64,000 bases of DNA from Kitasatospora sp. DSM 101779. GTDB lineage: Bacteria; Actinomycetota; Actinomycetes; Streptomycetales; Streptomycetaceae. The stretch is taken from assembly GCF_025655475.1 (NCBI RefSeq), contig NZ_JAHTIK010000001.1, forward strand, positions 4,499,731 through 4,563,730. The letters run 5' to 3'. The notes beneath the pieces were generated by a model. That model was not told the origin of the DNA, made no database searches, and worked only from the letters and a program-made list of their open reading frames with translations. The position numbers and the translations under genes are program-made. Shown piece by piece: positions 23,147-33,000 of this stretch (the first letter of the stretch is position 1; every line of letters begins with the position of its first letter).

Positions 23147-24682
23147 GTGACCAACAGCCCTACGCCCGATCCCGTCCGCCTCGCCAGGCTCCGTGAGGCG
23201 CTGCTCGCCGCCCAGTACACGGCCGACGGCTGCCTCGACCTGCTCGGCCCCACCGCCTACGCCGCCCTCGCGCGCAGCGAGACGGTGCCCGCCCTGCGGG
23301 CGACCCGTGGCGGCAGCCCGCTGGAGACGCTGGTGCGGCTGTTCCTGCTGCAGCAGCCCGTCCCGCGCGCGGCCGCTGCGGCCGCCCTCTCCGTCGAGGA
23401 CTGCCTGGCCGACGGCTGGCTGACCGAGGACGGCGACCGGGTCCGGGCGACCGTCGACGTACGTCCGTACGCCAACGAGGTGGCCGGGCTGCCGAGCGCC
23501 GACGCCTGGGTCGTCTCAGACCTCGGCTGCGCGGTGGGCGGTGCCGGCGGAATCGGGGCCGGGGACAGCGCCGGCGGTGTGGCCCGCCGGGACCTGGTGC
23601 TCGGCGTGGGCGGCGCCTCCACCACACTGGCCAACCTGGCGGTGCGGCGCCCCGCCCGGTCCGCGCTGGACCTGGGGACCGGTTCCGGCGTGCAGGCCCT
23701 GCACGCGGCCCGTCACGCCCAGCACGTCACCGCCACCGATCTCAATCCCCGGGCGCTGCAGTTCGCCCGGCTCACCCTGGCGCTCTCCGGTTTCGAGAAC
23801 ACCGAGACCGCCGAGGGCAGCCTGTTCGAGCCGGTCGCGGACAAGCGGTTCGACCTGATCGTCTCCAACCCGCCGTTCGTGATCTCGCCGGGGAGCCGCT
23901 TCGTCTACCGGGACGGCGGCATGGCCGGTGACGACCTGTGCCGCAGCATCGTCCGCGGCGCCGCCGCGCACCTGGAGCCGGGCGGCTACTGCCAGCTGCT
24001 GGCGAACTGGCAGCACGTCAAGGGCGAGGACTGGCACGAGCGGTTGGCCGGCTGGGTGGCCGGTACCGGCCTGGACGCCTGGGTGGTGCAGCGGCAGGTG
24101 CAGGACATCGCCGAGTACGCCGAGCTGTGGCTTCGCGACGGCGGCGACCACCTCGGCCGGGGCGCCGACTACCGGGCGCGGTACGGCGAATGGCTGGACG
24201 CCTTCGAGGCGGCGGGCGTCGAGGGCGTCGGCTTCGGCTGGATCACCCTGCGGGCGAGCGGTGCGGCCGAGCCGACCGTCCGGATCGAGGAGTGGCCGCA
24301 CCCCGTCGAGCAGCCGCTCGGCCCGCACATCGAGGAGTGGTTCGCCCGCCAGGACTTCCTCCGCGCGCACGACGACGCGGCGCTGCTGGCGGCCCGCTAC
24401 GTGCTCGCCGAGGAAGTGGTGCAGGAGCAGGTCGGGGCGCCCGGCGCGGAGGACCCGGAGCACGTGATCCTGCGTCACAACCGCGGCATGCGGCGGGCGA
24501 CCAAGGTGGACACGGTCGGCGCCGGGTTCGTCGGCGCCTGCGACGGCAGCCTCGCCGCGGGCGACATCGTCGATGCGATCGCCCACCTGCTGGGGGAGGA
24601 GCGCGTGGTGCTGCGGGACCGGGTCCCGGAGTCGCTGCGGATGCTCACCGAGCAGGGCTTCGTCGCACCGGTCGTGTCCTGA
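23147..24682 (+). CDS. SAM-dependent methyltransferase (HemK/RsmC-like, NPPF motif)
   Basis: A 511-residue protein. After an N-terminal helical domain (1-~165), the methyltransferase core has motif I LDLGTGSGVQALHAA near 176 and motif IV SNPPFV near 240, the latter typical of enzymes that methylate amide or exocyclic amine nitrogen (glutamine of release factors, or guanine/adenine in rRNA or DNA). The remaining ~250 residues form a C-terminal extension specific to this actinobacterial group. The GTG at 23147 is chosen because upstream codons are the tandem repeat. Target unknown; rRNA or protein are both possible. Confidence 0.82.
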   Translation: MTNSPTPDPVRLARLREALLAAQYTADGCLDLLGPTAYAALARSETVPALRATRGGSPLETLVRLFLLQQPVPRAAAAAALSVEDCLADGWLTEDGDRVRATVDVRPYANEVAGLPSADAWVVSDLGCAVGGAGGIGAGDSAGGVARRDLVLGVGGASTTLANLAVRRPARSALDLGTGSGVQALHAARHAQHVTATDLNPRALQFARLTLALSGFENTETAEGSLFEPVADKRFDLIVSNPPFVISPGSRFVYRDGGMAGDDLCRSIVRGAAAHLEPGGYCQLLANWQHVKGEDWHERLAGWVAGTGLDAWVVQRQVQDIAEYAELWLRDGGDHLGRGADYRARYGEWLDAFEAAGVEGVGFGWITLRASGAAEPTVRIEEWPHPVEQPLGPHIEEWFARQDFLRAHDDAALLAARYVLAEEVVQEQVGAPGAEDPEHVILRHNRGMRRATKVDTVGAGFVGACDGSLAAGDIVDAIAHLLGEERVVLRDRVPESLRMLTEQGFVAPVVS

Positions 24683-24806
24683 CGGTCGGTGGCCGCCAGC
24701 CGGCGGGGCGGGGCGGCCGACTCCGTGTCGACCGCCCCGCCCCGGCTGTCCCGCCCGCGCCGTCCCTCGTGCAACGTCCTCCGTGCACCGGCCCTCGCGT
24801 GTCGGT

Positions 24807-24852
24807 CCGGGGACGTCGGCCCGGGGACGTCGGCCCGGGGACGTCCGCCCCG
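24807..24852. repeat. Short tandem GC-rich repeat between convergent genes
   Basis: Three near-identical copies of a 15-base unit (CCGGGGACGTCGGC plus one base) lie between the methyltransferase gene and the convergent lipoprotein gene. The copies can pair with each other (GACGTC is self-complementary), so the array may also act as a transcription end. Confidence 0.6.
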
Positions 24853-24863
24853 GGCGGGCGCGG

Positions 24864-25499
24864 TCACGGGTGGAAGAGCTCGCTGATCTTGGTGATCCGG
24901 CCGGCGGAGTCGACCGTGATGTCGTAGTTGCCGCCGTAGCAGGAGTAGGGCTGGGGGACCTCGCGGTTGTGGGCGCAGTCCTCGGCGTGGGTGGCGAACT
25001 CGGCCAGCGGGACGGCCTTGGGCGCCATCGTGCTGCTCATCGCGAACAGTTCCGCGGTGGCGCCCGGGGCGAACGAGAAGGAGCCGGCGGCGCCGGTGGG
25101 CTCGTAGTAGCCGTCGTCGTCGATGTCGGGCCCGCAGACGAAGCGGGTGGGCGTCGCGGTGACCTTGGTCGCGGTGGCGGCGGTGACGTTGATGACCCGG
25201 TGCCCCGGGCGCTGGGCGGCGGCCGTGCAGTCGGCGGCCGGCTTGCCGGATCCGGACGGCTTGGCGGTGGTGGTGCGGCCGGTCGACGGCTTGCCGCTGG
25301 GCCGGTTGCTGGCCCTGGTCGTCGGGGTGGCGCTCGCGGTCGGCTCGGACGAGGTGGAGGACGAGGGAGCGGCGGAGGCCGTGGCACCGGTGCCCGGGGC
25401 GGCGGTGTCCGTGCCGGCGCCGTTCGGGTCGCAGGCGGTGAGGGCGAGCGTGGCCGCGCCCAGCAGTGCGGCGGTTGCGATCAGACGGCGTGCGGACAT
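24864..25499 (-). CDS. Secreted lipoprotein of unknown function
   Basis: A 211-residue predicted lipoprotein with a basic start, hydrophobic segment and lipobox LTAC (Cys23). A Ser/Thr/Pro/Lys-rich linker (about 25-88) leads to a C-terminal domain of ~120 residues with four cysteines (DCTAAAQ, FVCGPD, DCAHN, SCYGGNY) likely to form disulfides outside the cell. The segment PDIDDDGYYEP resembles an acidic turn that may bind calcium. I do not recognise the domain. It converges on the methyltransferase gene. Confidence 0.7.
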   Translation of the reverse strand: MSARRLIATAALLGAATLALTACDPNGAGTDTAAPGTGATASAAPSSSTSSEPTASATPTTRASNRPSGKPSTGRTTTAKPSGSGKPAADCTAAAQRPGHRVINVTAATATKVTATPTRFVCGPDIDDDGYYEPTGAAGSFSFAPGATAELFAMSSTMAPKAVPLAEFATHAEDCAHNREVPQPYSCYGGNYDITVDSAGRITKISELFHP

Positions 25500-26012
25500 G
25501 GTGGTTCTCCCCCCGAGTGCGACCGGCGGGCTCCGGCCGATGTGGTGTGGTGCTGCGCTGTGGTGCCGCTACTGGTGTACCCCGTCCACGGACGGCACGG
25601 GTGCTGCCGTAGCGGGGCTGTGACAGCCCGGGCCGAGCCGTTACGCGGGCGGCCTCCCCGTGACGTTCCGCAGACCCGTCGCGCCCCTTGCGGCCACCGC
25701 GACCCCTCCCGCCCGTCGGGTCACCCGCGACGCGTCGGCCCGCCGCGCCCCGGCGGCCACCGTGACCCCTACGGCACCTGCGGGCCACCCGGACCGGCTG
25801 CGGCCACCCGGACCGCTCCGGCCGAGCCGCCCCGCCGAAGCGCCGTCCACAGAGCGTCGTTCACCTCTCCGCCCCCGGGATGTTCCCCGTCGTACGTCGA
25901 ACGTCAGTCCGGGGTTGTCCGCAGGCTGCCAGGCTCCGTCCACAGGTTGTGGACGAGCGCGCTCGGGACAGCGCGCCCGGGCCGGTGGATTGAGGCCAGG
26001 GAGGGCGGGACG
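25500..26012. other. Intergenic region with DnaA-box-like cluster
   Basis: No credible gene: the open frames are Pro/Arg-rich. Between 25915 and 25956 there are three near-matches to the DnaA box: TTGTCCGCA (25915-25923), CCGTCCACA (25936-25944) and, on the other strand, TGTGGACGA (25948-25956). GTCCACA and TGTGGAC here also form an inverted repeat. The rest is GC-rich without clear signals. Confidence 0.4.
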
Positions 26013-26531
26013 GTGGAGACGCCGACAGCGGTCGCGGCAGGTGCGGTTCTGACCTTCTTCGGCAGCGCACTGCTGCTGTGGTGCGCCGCCGAGTTGCGCC
26101 TTCGCCACCATCTGCGCCGTCACGGCATACCCGCGACCGCCCGCGTGGTCGCGGACGGAGATCCGTACGGCGAGCCGTACGGCGACACCTTCGGCGAGCT
26201 CGACAGTGCGCCGCTGCTCTCCTACACCGCGCTGCCGGAGGTGGAGGTCGTGCCGGTGCGCGGCGCGGCCGAGACCGGCCGGGCCCGCGCCGTCCGGGCA
26301 GCCGAGACCGTGCTGGCCCGTCCCCGCGGCAGCACCCCGCTCCGCCGGCCGGGCCGGCTGGTGCCGGGTGCGCTGGTGCAGGTCATGTACGACGCGCGCC
26401 GTCCGAGCCGGGTCGTCCTGGCCGGTACCGACCTGCTGCCGACGCTGGCCACCGATGTGTTCTGGGCGCTGCTCGGCACCGGCGCACTGGCCGGCGGCCT
26501 CAGCCTGTTCGCCTCGCTGCTCGCCCACTGA
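26013..26531 (+). CDS. Small membrane protein, DUF3592-like
   Basis: A 172-residue protein with an N-terminal helix (AVAAGAVLTFFGSALLLWCA, about 7-26), a polar middle domain with GIPATARVVADGDPYGEPYG, and a C-terminal helix (TDVFWALLGTGALAGGLSLF). A helix-beta-barrel-helix layout with ATARVV near the first helix is typical of DUF3592-like proteins of unknown function. GTG at 26013 with GGGAGGG upstream; no other good start nearby. The 490-base gap to topA suggests it is monocistronic. Confidence 0.65.
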   Translation: METPTAVAAGAVLTFFGSALLLWCAAELRLRHHLRRHGIPATARVVADGDPYGEPYGDTFGELDSAPLLSYTALPEVEVVPVRGAAETGRARAVRAAETVLARPRGSTPLRRPGRLVPGALVQVMYDARRPSRVVLAGTDLLPTLATDVFWALLGTGALAGGLSLFASLLAH

Positions 26532-27023
26532 GCCGACCGCCCCCGACGCGAACCGCCGCCCACGCGACCACCGTCCGCGCGAACCGTCGCCGGAGCGAAC
26601 CGCAGCCGGAGCGGGCCGGGGTGCCGGCCGTGAAGGGACGCGGCCCGTCCGGGGACCCGCGGACCGCGTCCGACGGCCCGCCCCGGAAGACATCGCAAGG
26701 TGCGCCCGGTCCCTTCGTCCACAGCGGGTCCGGGCCCGTGCCCGTCGGCCGGGATACGTCCGGATCCGGTCTCCTCGTCGGCCGGTGACCCCCTCCATGG
26801 GGCGCGCGGCCTCGTCGTCGGGTTACCGTTCGAGTGGCGTCGGTCGGCCTTGCCGGTGAAAAAGCGGGAACCGTCCGTTTGACAAGGGTGGCCAGGGTAC
26901 GGTCACACTCCGCTGGTGGGGTCGTCGCACAGCGACAGCCCCGGACGGCGGAAGGACGGGCGGAGTGCCTCCCCCGCCGCCCGCGCCGCCAGCACAGATA
27001 ACGACCGGGAGAGAAGAGCGAAG
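26532..27023. other. Intergenic region upstream of topA
   Basis: No supportable gene. A TTGACA at 26879-26884 in a relatively AT-rich stretch is the best -35 candidate for topA, but the -10 is unclear (TACGGT is only 13 bases away). A DnaA-box near-match TCGTCCACA lies at 26715-26723. The topA frame stays open upstream to 26916, so a longer N-terminus cannot be fully excluded. Confidence 0.4.
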
Positions 27024-29900
27024 GTGTCCCCGAGCAGCGAGACCGCGCACGGCAAGCGACTCGTCATTGTCGAGTCGCCGGCCAAGGCCAAGACGATCAA
27101 GGGCTACCTCGGCCCCGGCTACATCGTCGAGGCCAGCGTCGGGCACATCCGGGACCTGCCCGGCACAGCCGCCGAGGTGCCGGACCGCTACACGGGCGAG
27201 GTGCGCCGGCTCGGTGTCGACGTCGACCACGACTTCGCCCCCATCTACGTGGTCAACGCCGACAAGAAGTCGCAGGTGACCAAGCTCAAGTCGCTGCTCG
27301 CGGAGTCCGACGAGCTCTTCCTCGCCACCGATGAGGACCGCGAGGGCGAGGCGATCGCCTGGCACCTGCAGCAGGTGCTGAAGCCCAAGGTGCCGGTGCA
27401 CCGCATGGTCTTCCACGAGATCACCAAGGACGCCATCCAGGAGGCGGTGCGCAACCCGCGCGACCTCAACCAGCGCCTGGTCGACGCCCAGGAGACCCGC
27501 CGCATCCTCGACCGCCTCTACGGCTACGAGGTCTCGCCGGTGCTGTGGAAGAAGGTCATGCCGAAGCTGTCGGCGGGCCGCGTGCAGTCCGTCGCCACCC
27601 GGCTCGTGGTCGAGCGCGAGCGCGAGCGGATCGCCTTCCGCTCCGCCTCGTACTGGGACCTGGTCGGCACCTTCTCGACCGGCCGCACCGCGGCCGACGC
27701 CGCGAACCCGGAGAACTTCGGCGCCCGGCTGGTCTCCGTCGACGGCCGTCGGATCGCCACCGGCCGCGACTTCGGTTCGGACGGCCGGCTGCGCGACGCC
27801 GCCGTGGCCGCGAACACCCTGCACCTCGACGAGCAGGCCGCCCGGGCGCTGGCCGCCGCGCTGGAGCAGACCGCGTTCGCCGTCCGCAGTGTCGAGTCCA
27901 AGCCCTACCGCCGCTCGCCGTACGCGCCGTTCCGCACCACGACGCTCCAGCAGGAGGCCAGCCGCAAGCTGGGCTTCGGTGCGAAGCGGACGATGCAGGT
28001 CGCGCAGAAGCTGTACGAGAACGGCTTCATCACCTACATGCGCACCGACTCCACCACGCTGTCGGAGACGGCGGTCACCGCCGCACGCGCCCAGGTCACC
28101 CAGCTGTACGGCGCCGACTACCTGCCGGACGCGCCGCGCGTCTACGCCAGCAAGGTCAAGAACGCCCAGGAGGCGCACGAGGCGATCCGCCCGTCCGGCG
28201 ACCGCTTCCGCACCCCGGCCGAGACCGGCCTGTCCGGCGACGACTTCCGGCTGTACGAGCTGATCTGGATGCGCACCGTCGCCTCCCAGATGAAGGACGC
28301 CGTCGGCCAGTCCGTCACCGTCCGGGTCGGCGGCCGCTCCGCCGACGGCCGGGACGCCGAGTTCTCCGCCTCCGGCAAGATCATCACCTTCCACGGCTTC
28401 CTCAAGGCCTACGTGGAGGGCGCGGACGACCCCAACGCCGAGCTCGACGACCGCGAGCGCCGGCTGCCCAACGTCGCCGAGGGCGACCCGCTGGCCGCCG
28501 ACCGGCTCACCCCGGAGGGCCACGCCACCAAGCCCCCGGCACGCTACACCGAGGCCTCGCTGGTGAAGGAGCTGGAGGACCGCGAGATCGGCCGTCCCTC
28601 CACCTACGCCTCGATCATCGACACGATCATCAACCGCAAGTACGTCTTCAAGAAGGGCACGGCGCTCGTCCCGTCCTTCCTCTCCTTCGCCGTGGTGAAC
28701 CTGCTGGAGAAGCACTTCGGCCGGCTCGTCGACTACGACTTCACCGCCAAGATGGAGGACGACCTCGACCGGATCGCGGCCGGCCAGGCCGAGTCCGTGC
28801 CGTGGCTGAAGCGCTTCTACTTCGGCGAGGGCGCGGGCGCCGCCGCGGGCGGTGCCGCCGAGGCCGGCAACGGCGACGGCGACCACCTCGGCGGCCTGAA
28901 GGAGCTCGTCACTGACCTCGGCGCGATCGACGCCCGGGAGATCAGCTCCTTCCCGCTGAGCGAGGAGATCACCCTGCGGGTCGGCCGCTACGGCCCGTAC
29001 GTCGAGAAGGCCTCCGCCGTCGAGGGCGAGCAGGGCCAGCGCGCCGACATCCCCGACGACCTGCCGCCGGACGAGCTCACCGTCGAGCTCGCCGAGGAGC
29101 TGCTGGCCAAGCCCAGCGGCGAGCGCGCGCTCGGCACCGACCCCGAGAGCGGCAACCCGCTGGTCGCCAAGGACGGCCGCTACGGCCCGTACGTCACCGA
29201 GGTGCTGCCCGAGGGCACCCCGAAGACGGGCAAGAACGCGGTGAAGCCGCGTACCGCCTCGCTCTTCAAGACGATGTCCCTGGACACCGTCACCCTCGAG
29301 GACGCGCTGCGCCTGCTCTCGCTGCCCCGGGTGGTCGGCACCGACCCCGAGGGCAACGAGATCACCGCCCAGAACGGCCGGTACGGCCCGTACCTCAAGC
29401 GCGGCACCGACTCCCGGTCGCTGACCAGCGAGGACCAGCTGCTCACCATCACCCTGGACGAGGCGCTGGCCATCTACGCCCAGCCCAAGCAGCGCGGGCG
29501 CGCGGCCGCCGCCGCCCCGCTCAAGGAGCTCGGCACCGACCCGGTCAGCGAGCGCCCGGTGGTCGTCAAGGACGGCCGCTTCGGCCCGTACGTCACCGAC
29601 GGCGAGACCAATGCGACGCTCCGCAAGGACGACGAGGTCGAGACGATCACCCCCGAGCGCGGCTACGAGCTGCTCGCCGAGAAGCGCGCCCGCGGGCCGG
29701 TGAAGAAGGCGGCCAAGAAGGCGCCGGCGAAGAAGGCCGCGGCCAAGAAGACGGCGACCAAGAAGACCGCCGCGAAGAAGACGGCCGCCGCCAAGACGAC
29801 GGCTGCCAAGACCACCGCCGCCAAGACGACCGCCAAGAAGACGGCCACCAAGGCGACCGCGGCGAAGAAGGCCGCAGCCGCCACCCCCGACGAGGACTGA
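27024..29900 (+). CDS. topA: DNA topoisomerase I
   Basis: A 958-residue type IA topoisomerase that relaxes negative supercoils. The Toprim domain has ESPAKAKTIKGYLG and DEDREGEAIAWH near residue 104; the catalytic tyrosine is in FITYMRTDST near residue 338. C-terminal repeat domains carry recurring GRYGPYV / GRFGPYV motifs, as in actinobacterial TopA, and no zinc-finger cysteines are present. The last ~65 residues are almost pure Lys/Ala/Thr (KKTAAKKTA-like), a DNA-binding tail that supports processivity in Streptomyces and Mycobacterium enzymes. GTG at 27024 gives the usual N-terminus before KRLVIVESPAK. A terminator follows. Confidence 0.97.
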   Translation: MSPSSETAHGKRLVIVESPAKAKTIKGYLGPGYIVEASVGHIRDLPGTAAEVPDRYTGEVRRLGVDVDHDFAPIYVVNADKKSQVTKLKSLLAESDELFLATDEDREGEAIAWHLQQVLKPKVPVHRMVFHEITKDAIQEAVRNPRDLNQRLVDAQETRRILDRLYGYEVSPVLWKKVMPKLSAGRVQSVATRLVVERERERIAFRSASYWDLVGTFSTGRTAADAANPENFGARLVSVDGRRIATGRDFGSDGRLRDAAVAANTLHLDEQAARALAAALEQTAFAVRSVESKPYRRSPYAPFRTTTLQQEASRKLGFGAKRTMQVAQKLYENGFITYMRTDSTTLSETAVTAARAQVTQLYGADYLPDAPRVYASKVKNAQEAHEAIRPSGDRFRTPAETGLSGDDFRLYELIWMRTVASQMKDAVGQSVTVRVGGRSADGRDAEFSASGKIITFHGFLKAYVEGADDPNAELDDRERRLPNVAEGDPLAADRLTPEGHATKPPARYTEASLVKELEDREIGRPSTYASIIDTIINRKYVFKKGTALVPSFLSFAVVNLLEKHFGRLVDYDFTAKMEDDLDRIAAGQAESVPWLKRFYFGEGAGAAAGGAAEAGNGDGDHLGGLKELVTDLGAIDAREISSFPLSEEITLRVGRYGPYVEKASAVEGEQGQRADIPDDLPPDELTVELAEELLAKPSGERALGTDPESGNPLVAKDGRYGPYVTEVLPEGTPKTGKNAVKPRTASLFKTMSLDTVTLEDALRLLSLPRVVGTDPEGNEITAQNGRYGPYLKRGTDSRSLTSEDQLLTITLDEALAIYAQPKQRGRAAAAAPLKELGTDPVSERPVVVKDGRFGPYVTDGETNATLRKDDEVETITPERGYELLAEKRARGPVKKAAKKAPAKKAAAKKTATKKTAAKKTAAAKTTAAKTTAAKTTAKKTATKATAAKKAAAATPDED

Positions 29901-29921
29901 GCCGCACCCTCCGTCACGCGG

Positions 29922-29945
29922 GCCCGCACCCTCGGGGGTGCGGGC
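29922..29945 (+). terminator. Terminator hairpin after topA
   Basis: A perfect 10-bp stem GCCCGCACCC (29922-29931) and GGGTGCGGGC (29936-29945) with a TCGG tetraloop, 22 bases after the topA stop. Confidence 0.75.
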
Positions 29946-30032
29946 TCGCGGTGCGTCACAACCGTGTCATGACCGGCTTCCGGAACCCCGTCCGCCCCAT
30001 GGGCCCTAGCGTCCGACCGCTACGCTGACGGT

Positions 30033-33000
30033 ATGACGAGTGAGGAGCAGACCGCCGGTCCCAGCACCGCCCCGCCCGACCGTCCGGAGGTTCCGCCGGC
30101 CGGGACACCCGGCGAACGGGCCCGGTCGCTGCTCCGGCTCCGCCCCTACCGGCGATTGTGGACGGCCCAGCTGGTCAGCGGCACCGCGGACCGCCTGTCG
30201 CTGCTCGTCCTCGTCCCGCTGACGGTGGTCGCCGCCGTGGCCGGCGGACAGTTCGGCGACGGCTACCGGTCGCTGGCGCTCGCCGTCGCCGCGGTCTTCA
30301 CCGCGCGGATGCTCGCCACCGTGCTGTTCGGGGCCGCCCTGCTCGGCCCGGTGCACACGCTGTTCGGCGAGAAGCTGGACCGCCGCTGGGTCCTGGTCGG
30401 CGCGGACGTCGTGCGCGCCGTCCTGATCGGCATCGCCGCCTGGTGGTCGACCTGGACGCCGGGCGCCGCCACCTGGGTGCTGCTGGGCACCGTCTTCGCC
30501 ACCGGCGCCGCCGAGCGGATCTGGGCGGTCGCCAAGGCAGCCGCCGTCCCCGGCCTGCTGCCGGCCGCCGACCCGTACGCCGCGCCCGACCACCGCAAGC
30601 CCTCCGCCGCCTCCCTGGACGCCGTCCGCACCGTGGACGACCGGACCGGCTGGGCCACCGTGCCGCTCGGCGCCACCGCCCTGGTCGCCCTCACCCTGCT
30701 CAACAACGTCCTCGCCGCACTCGGCCCGGACTGGCTGCGCGCCCACCAGGTCACCTCCGCCGCGGTCGGCGCCGCCCTGACGTTCGCCGCCTCCGCCGTG
30801 CTGGTCTTCCTGCAGGAGCTGCCCGCCGGCCCCGCCGCCGCCCCGCACTCCCCGCTGCAGGGCCTGCGAGCCCCTGTCGACGCCACCCCCGGCAAGGCGC
30901 TGAGCAAGGGCCGTACCGGCTCCGCCCCGTACTTCACCTTCGCCGTCGCCGCGGCCTACGCCTCGATGGCGGGCGTCGCCTCGCTCGGCCTGCTGACCGC
31001 GCTGGAGCACCGCGCCGGCCCGATCGGCTACGGCCTGGTCGTCCTCGCCGCGGGCCTCGCCCCGGCCGCCGGCGTCCGGCTCACCCGGGCCACCCTGCCC
31101 TCGTTCTCCCGCCGCCGCCTGCTCACGCTCGCCCTGCTCGTCGAGGGCGTGGCACTGATCCTGGCCGGCCTGGTGCTGGACTTCGTCCTCGTCCTGCTGC
31201 TCACCGTGCTGGCCGGCGTCGCCGCCGGGCTGACCGTGTCGGTCGGCCGCACCCTGCTCGCGCAGGAGGTCGAGGAGGCCCGGCTGCCCAAGGTCACCGA
31301 GCACCTCTACGCGGTGCTGCGGGCCGTGGTCGGCAGCGCGCTGATCGCCGTCCCGCTGATCGCGGCCGCCTACGGCGAGATCACCCTCGGCCGGGTCGAA
31401 CCCGGCAGCTTCACCTTCATCCACGACGGCGCCGCGCTCGCCGTCTCCACGGCCGGCCTGCTCACCCTGGTGCTGGCCGCGGTCGTGCTGCTGCGCACCG
31501 ACGACCGCCGCGGTGTGGCGCCGTTCAGCAAGGAGCTGTTCCAGGCCGTCCGCGGCGGCGCCGACCCGGCCCCGCACCGCACCGCCGGCACCGGCTTCTT
31601 CATCGCCCTGGAGGGCGGCGACGGCGCCGGCAAGTCCACCCAGGCCCAGGCCCTCGCCGAGTGGATCCGCGCCAAGGGCCACGAGGTGGTGCTCACCCGC
31701 GAGCCCGGCGGCAGCCCGGTCGGCCAGCGGCTGCGCGGCCTCGTCCTGGACGTCGGCAACACCGGCCTGTCGCACCGCGCCGAGGCGCTGATCTACGCCG
31801 CCGACCGCGCCGAGCACGTCGAGAGCGTCATCCGGCCCGCGCTCGCCCGCGGCGCCGTGGTGATCACCGACCGGTACATGGACTCCTCCATCGCGTACCA
31901 GGGCGCCGGCCGCGACCTCGCCGCGACCGAGATCGCCCGGATCTCCCGCTGGGCCACCGGCGGCCTCCTCCCGGACCTCACCGTGGTGCTGGACGTCGAC
32001 CCGACCGCCGCCCGCGAGCGGTTCACCGAGGCGCTCGACCGGCTGGAGTCCGAGCCGACCGAGTTCCACGCCCGGGTCCGGGCCGGCTTCCTCGCCCTCG
32101 CCGCCGCCGACCCGGCCCGCTACCTGGTCGTCGACGCGGGGCAGCAGCCCGCCCAGGTGACCACCGCGATCCGCCACCGGCTCGACCGCGAGCTGCCGCT
32201 CTCCACGCAGGAGAAGGCCGCCCTCGCCGAGCAGGAGCGCCTCGCCCGGGAGGCCGCCGAGCGCCGCGCCGCCGAGGAGGCCCGGCTCAAGGCCGAGGCC
32301 GAGGAGGCCGAGCGCAAGCGGCAGGCCCTGCTGGAGGAGCTGCGCGCCGAACAGGCCGAGAAGGAGCGCCTCGCCAAGCTGGAGGCCGAGCGGATCGCCG
32401 CCGAGGAGGCCCGCAAGGCCGCCGAGGAGGCGCGCCTGCGGGCCGAGGAGCAGGCCAGGGAACGCGCCGAGGAGGAGGCCCGCCGCAGTGCCGCCGAGGA
32501 GGCCCGGCTCAAGGCCGAAGCCGCCGAGCGCGAGCGCCGCGAGGCGGAGGCCGCCGCCCAGGCCGAGATCCAGCGCCAGCGCGAACTGCAGCGCGCCGAA
32601 CAGCGCCGACGTGCGGAGGAGGCCCTGCAGCGCGCCGAGGAGGCCCGGCTGCAGGCCGAGGCCGCCGAGCAGGAGCGCCGGGCGGCGGAGACCGCCGCCG
32701 CGTCGGCCGCCGCGACCGCGGAGCTTCCGCAGGTCGCGCCCGCCCGGGACGGCGAGGACGACGAGGACGACGAGACCACCCGGGAGATCCCCGAGGTCGA
32801 GCGTCGGAAGGCGGTGCGGGCCGCCGAGCAGGCCGGCCCCGCCGACGCGACGGCCGTCCTGCCGACCGTCCCGGCCGCCGACGAGACGGCCGTGCTGCCG
32901 AAGGCGGAGCCCGCGGACTTCCGCAAGGCACCGCTGGCGGACGAGACGGCCGTGCTGCCCAAGGCCGACGAGACCGCCGTGCTGCCGAAGGCGGAGCGCG

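Noticed and set aside
26885..26910. A full sigma-70-type promoter for topA after TTGACA at 26879
   Set aside because: No acceptable -10 lies at 16-19 bases; only the -35-like hexamer is convincing.
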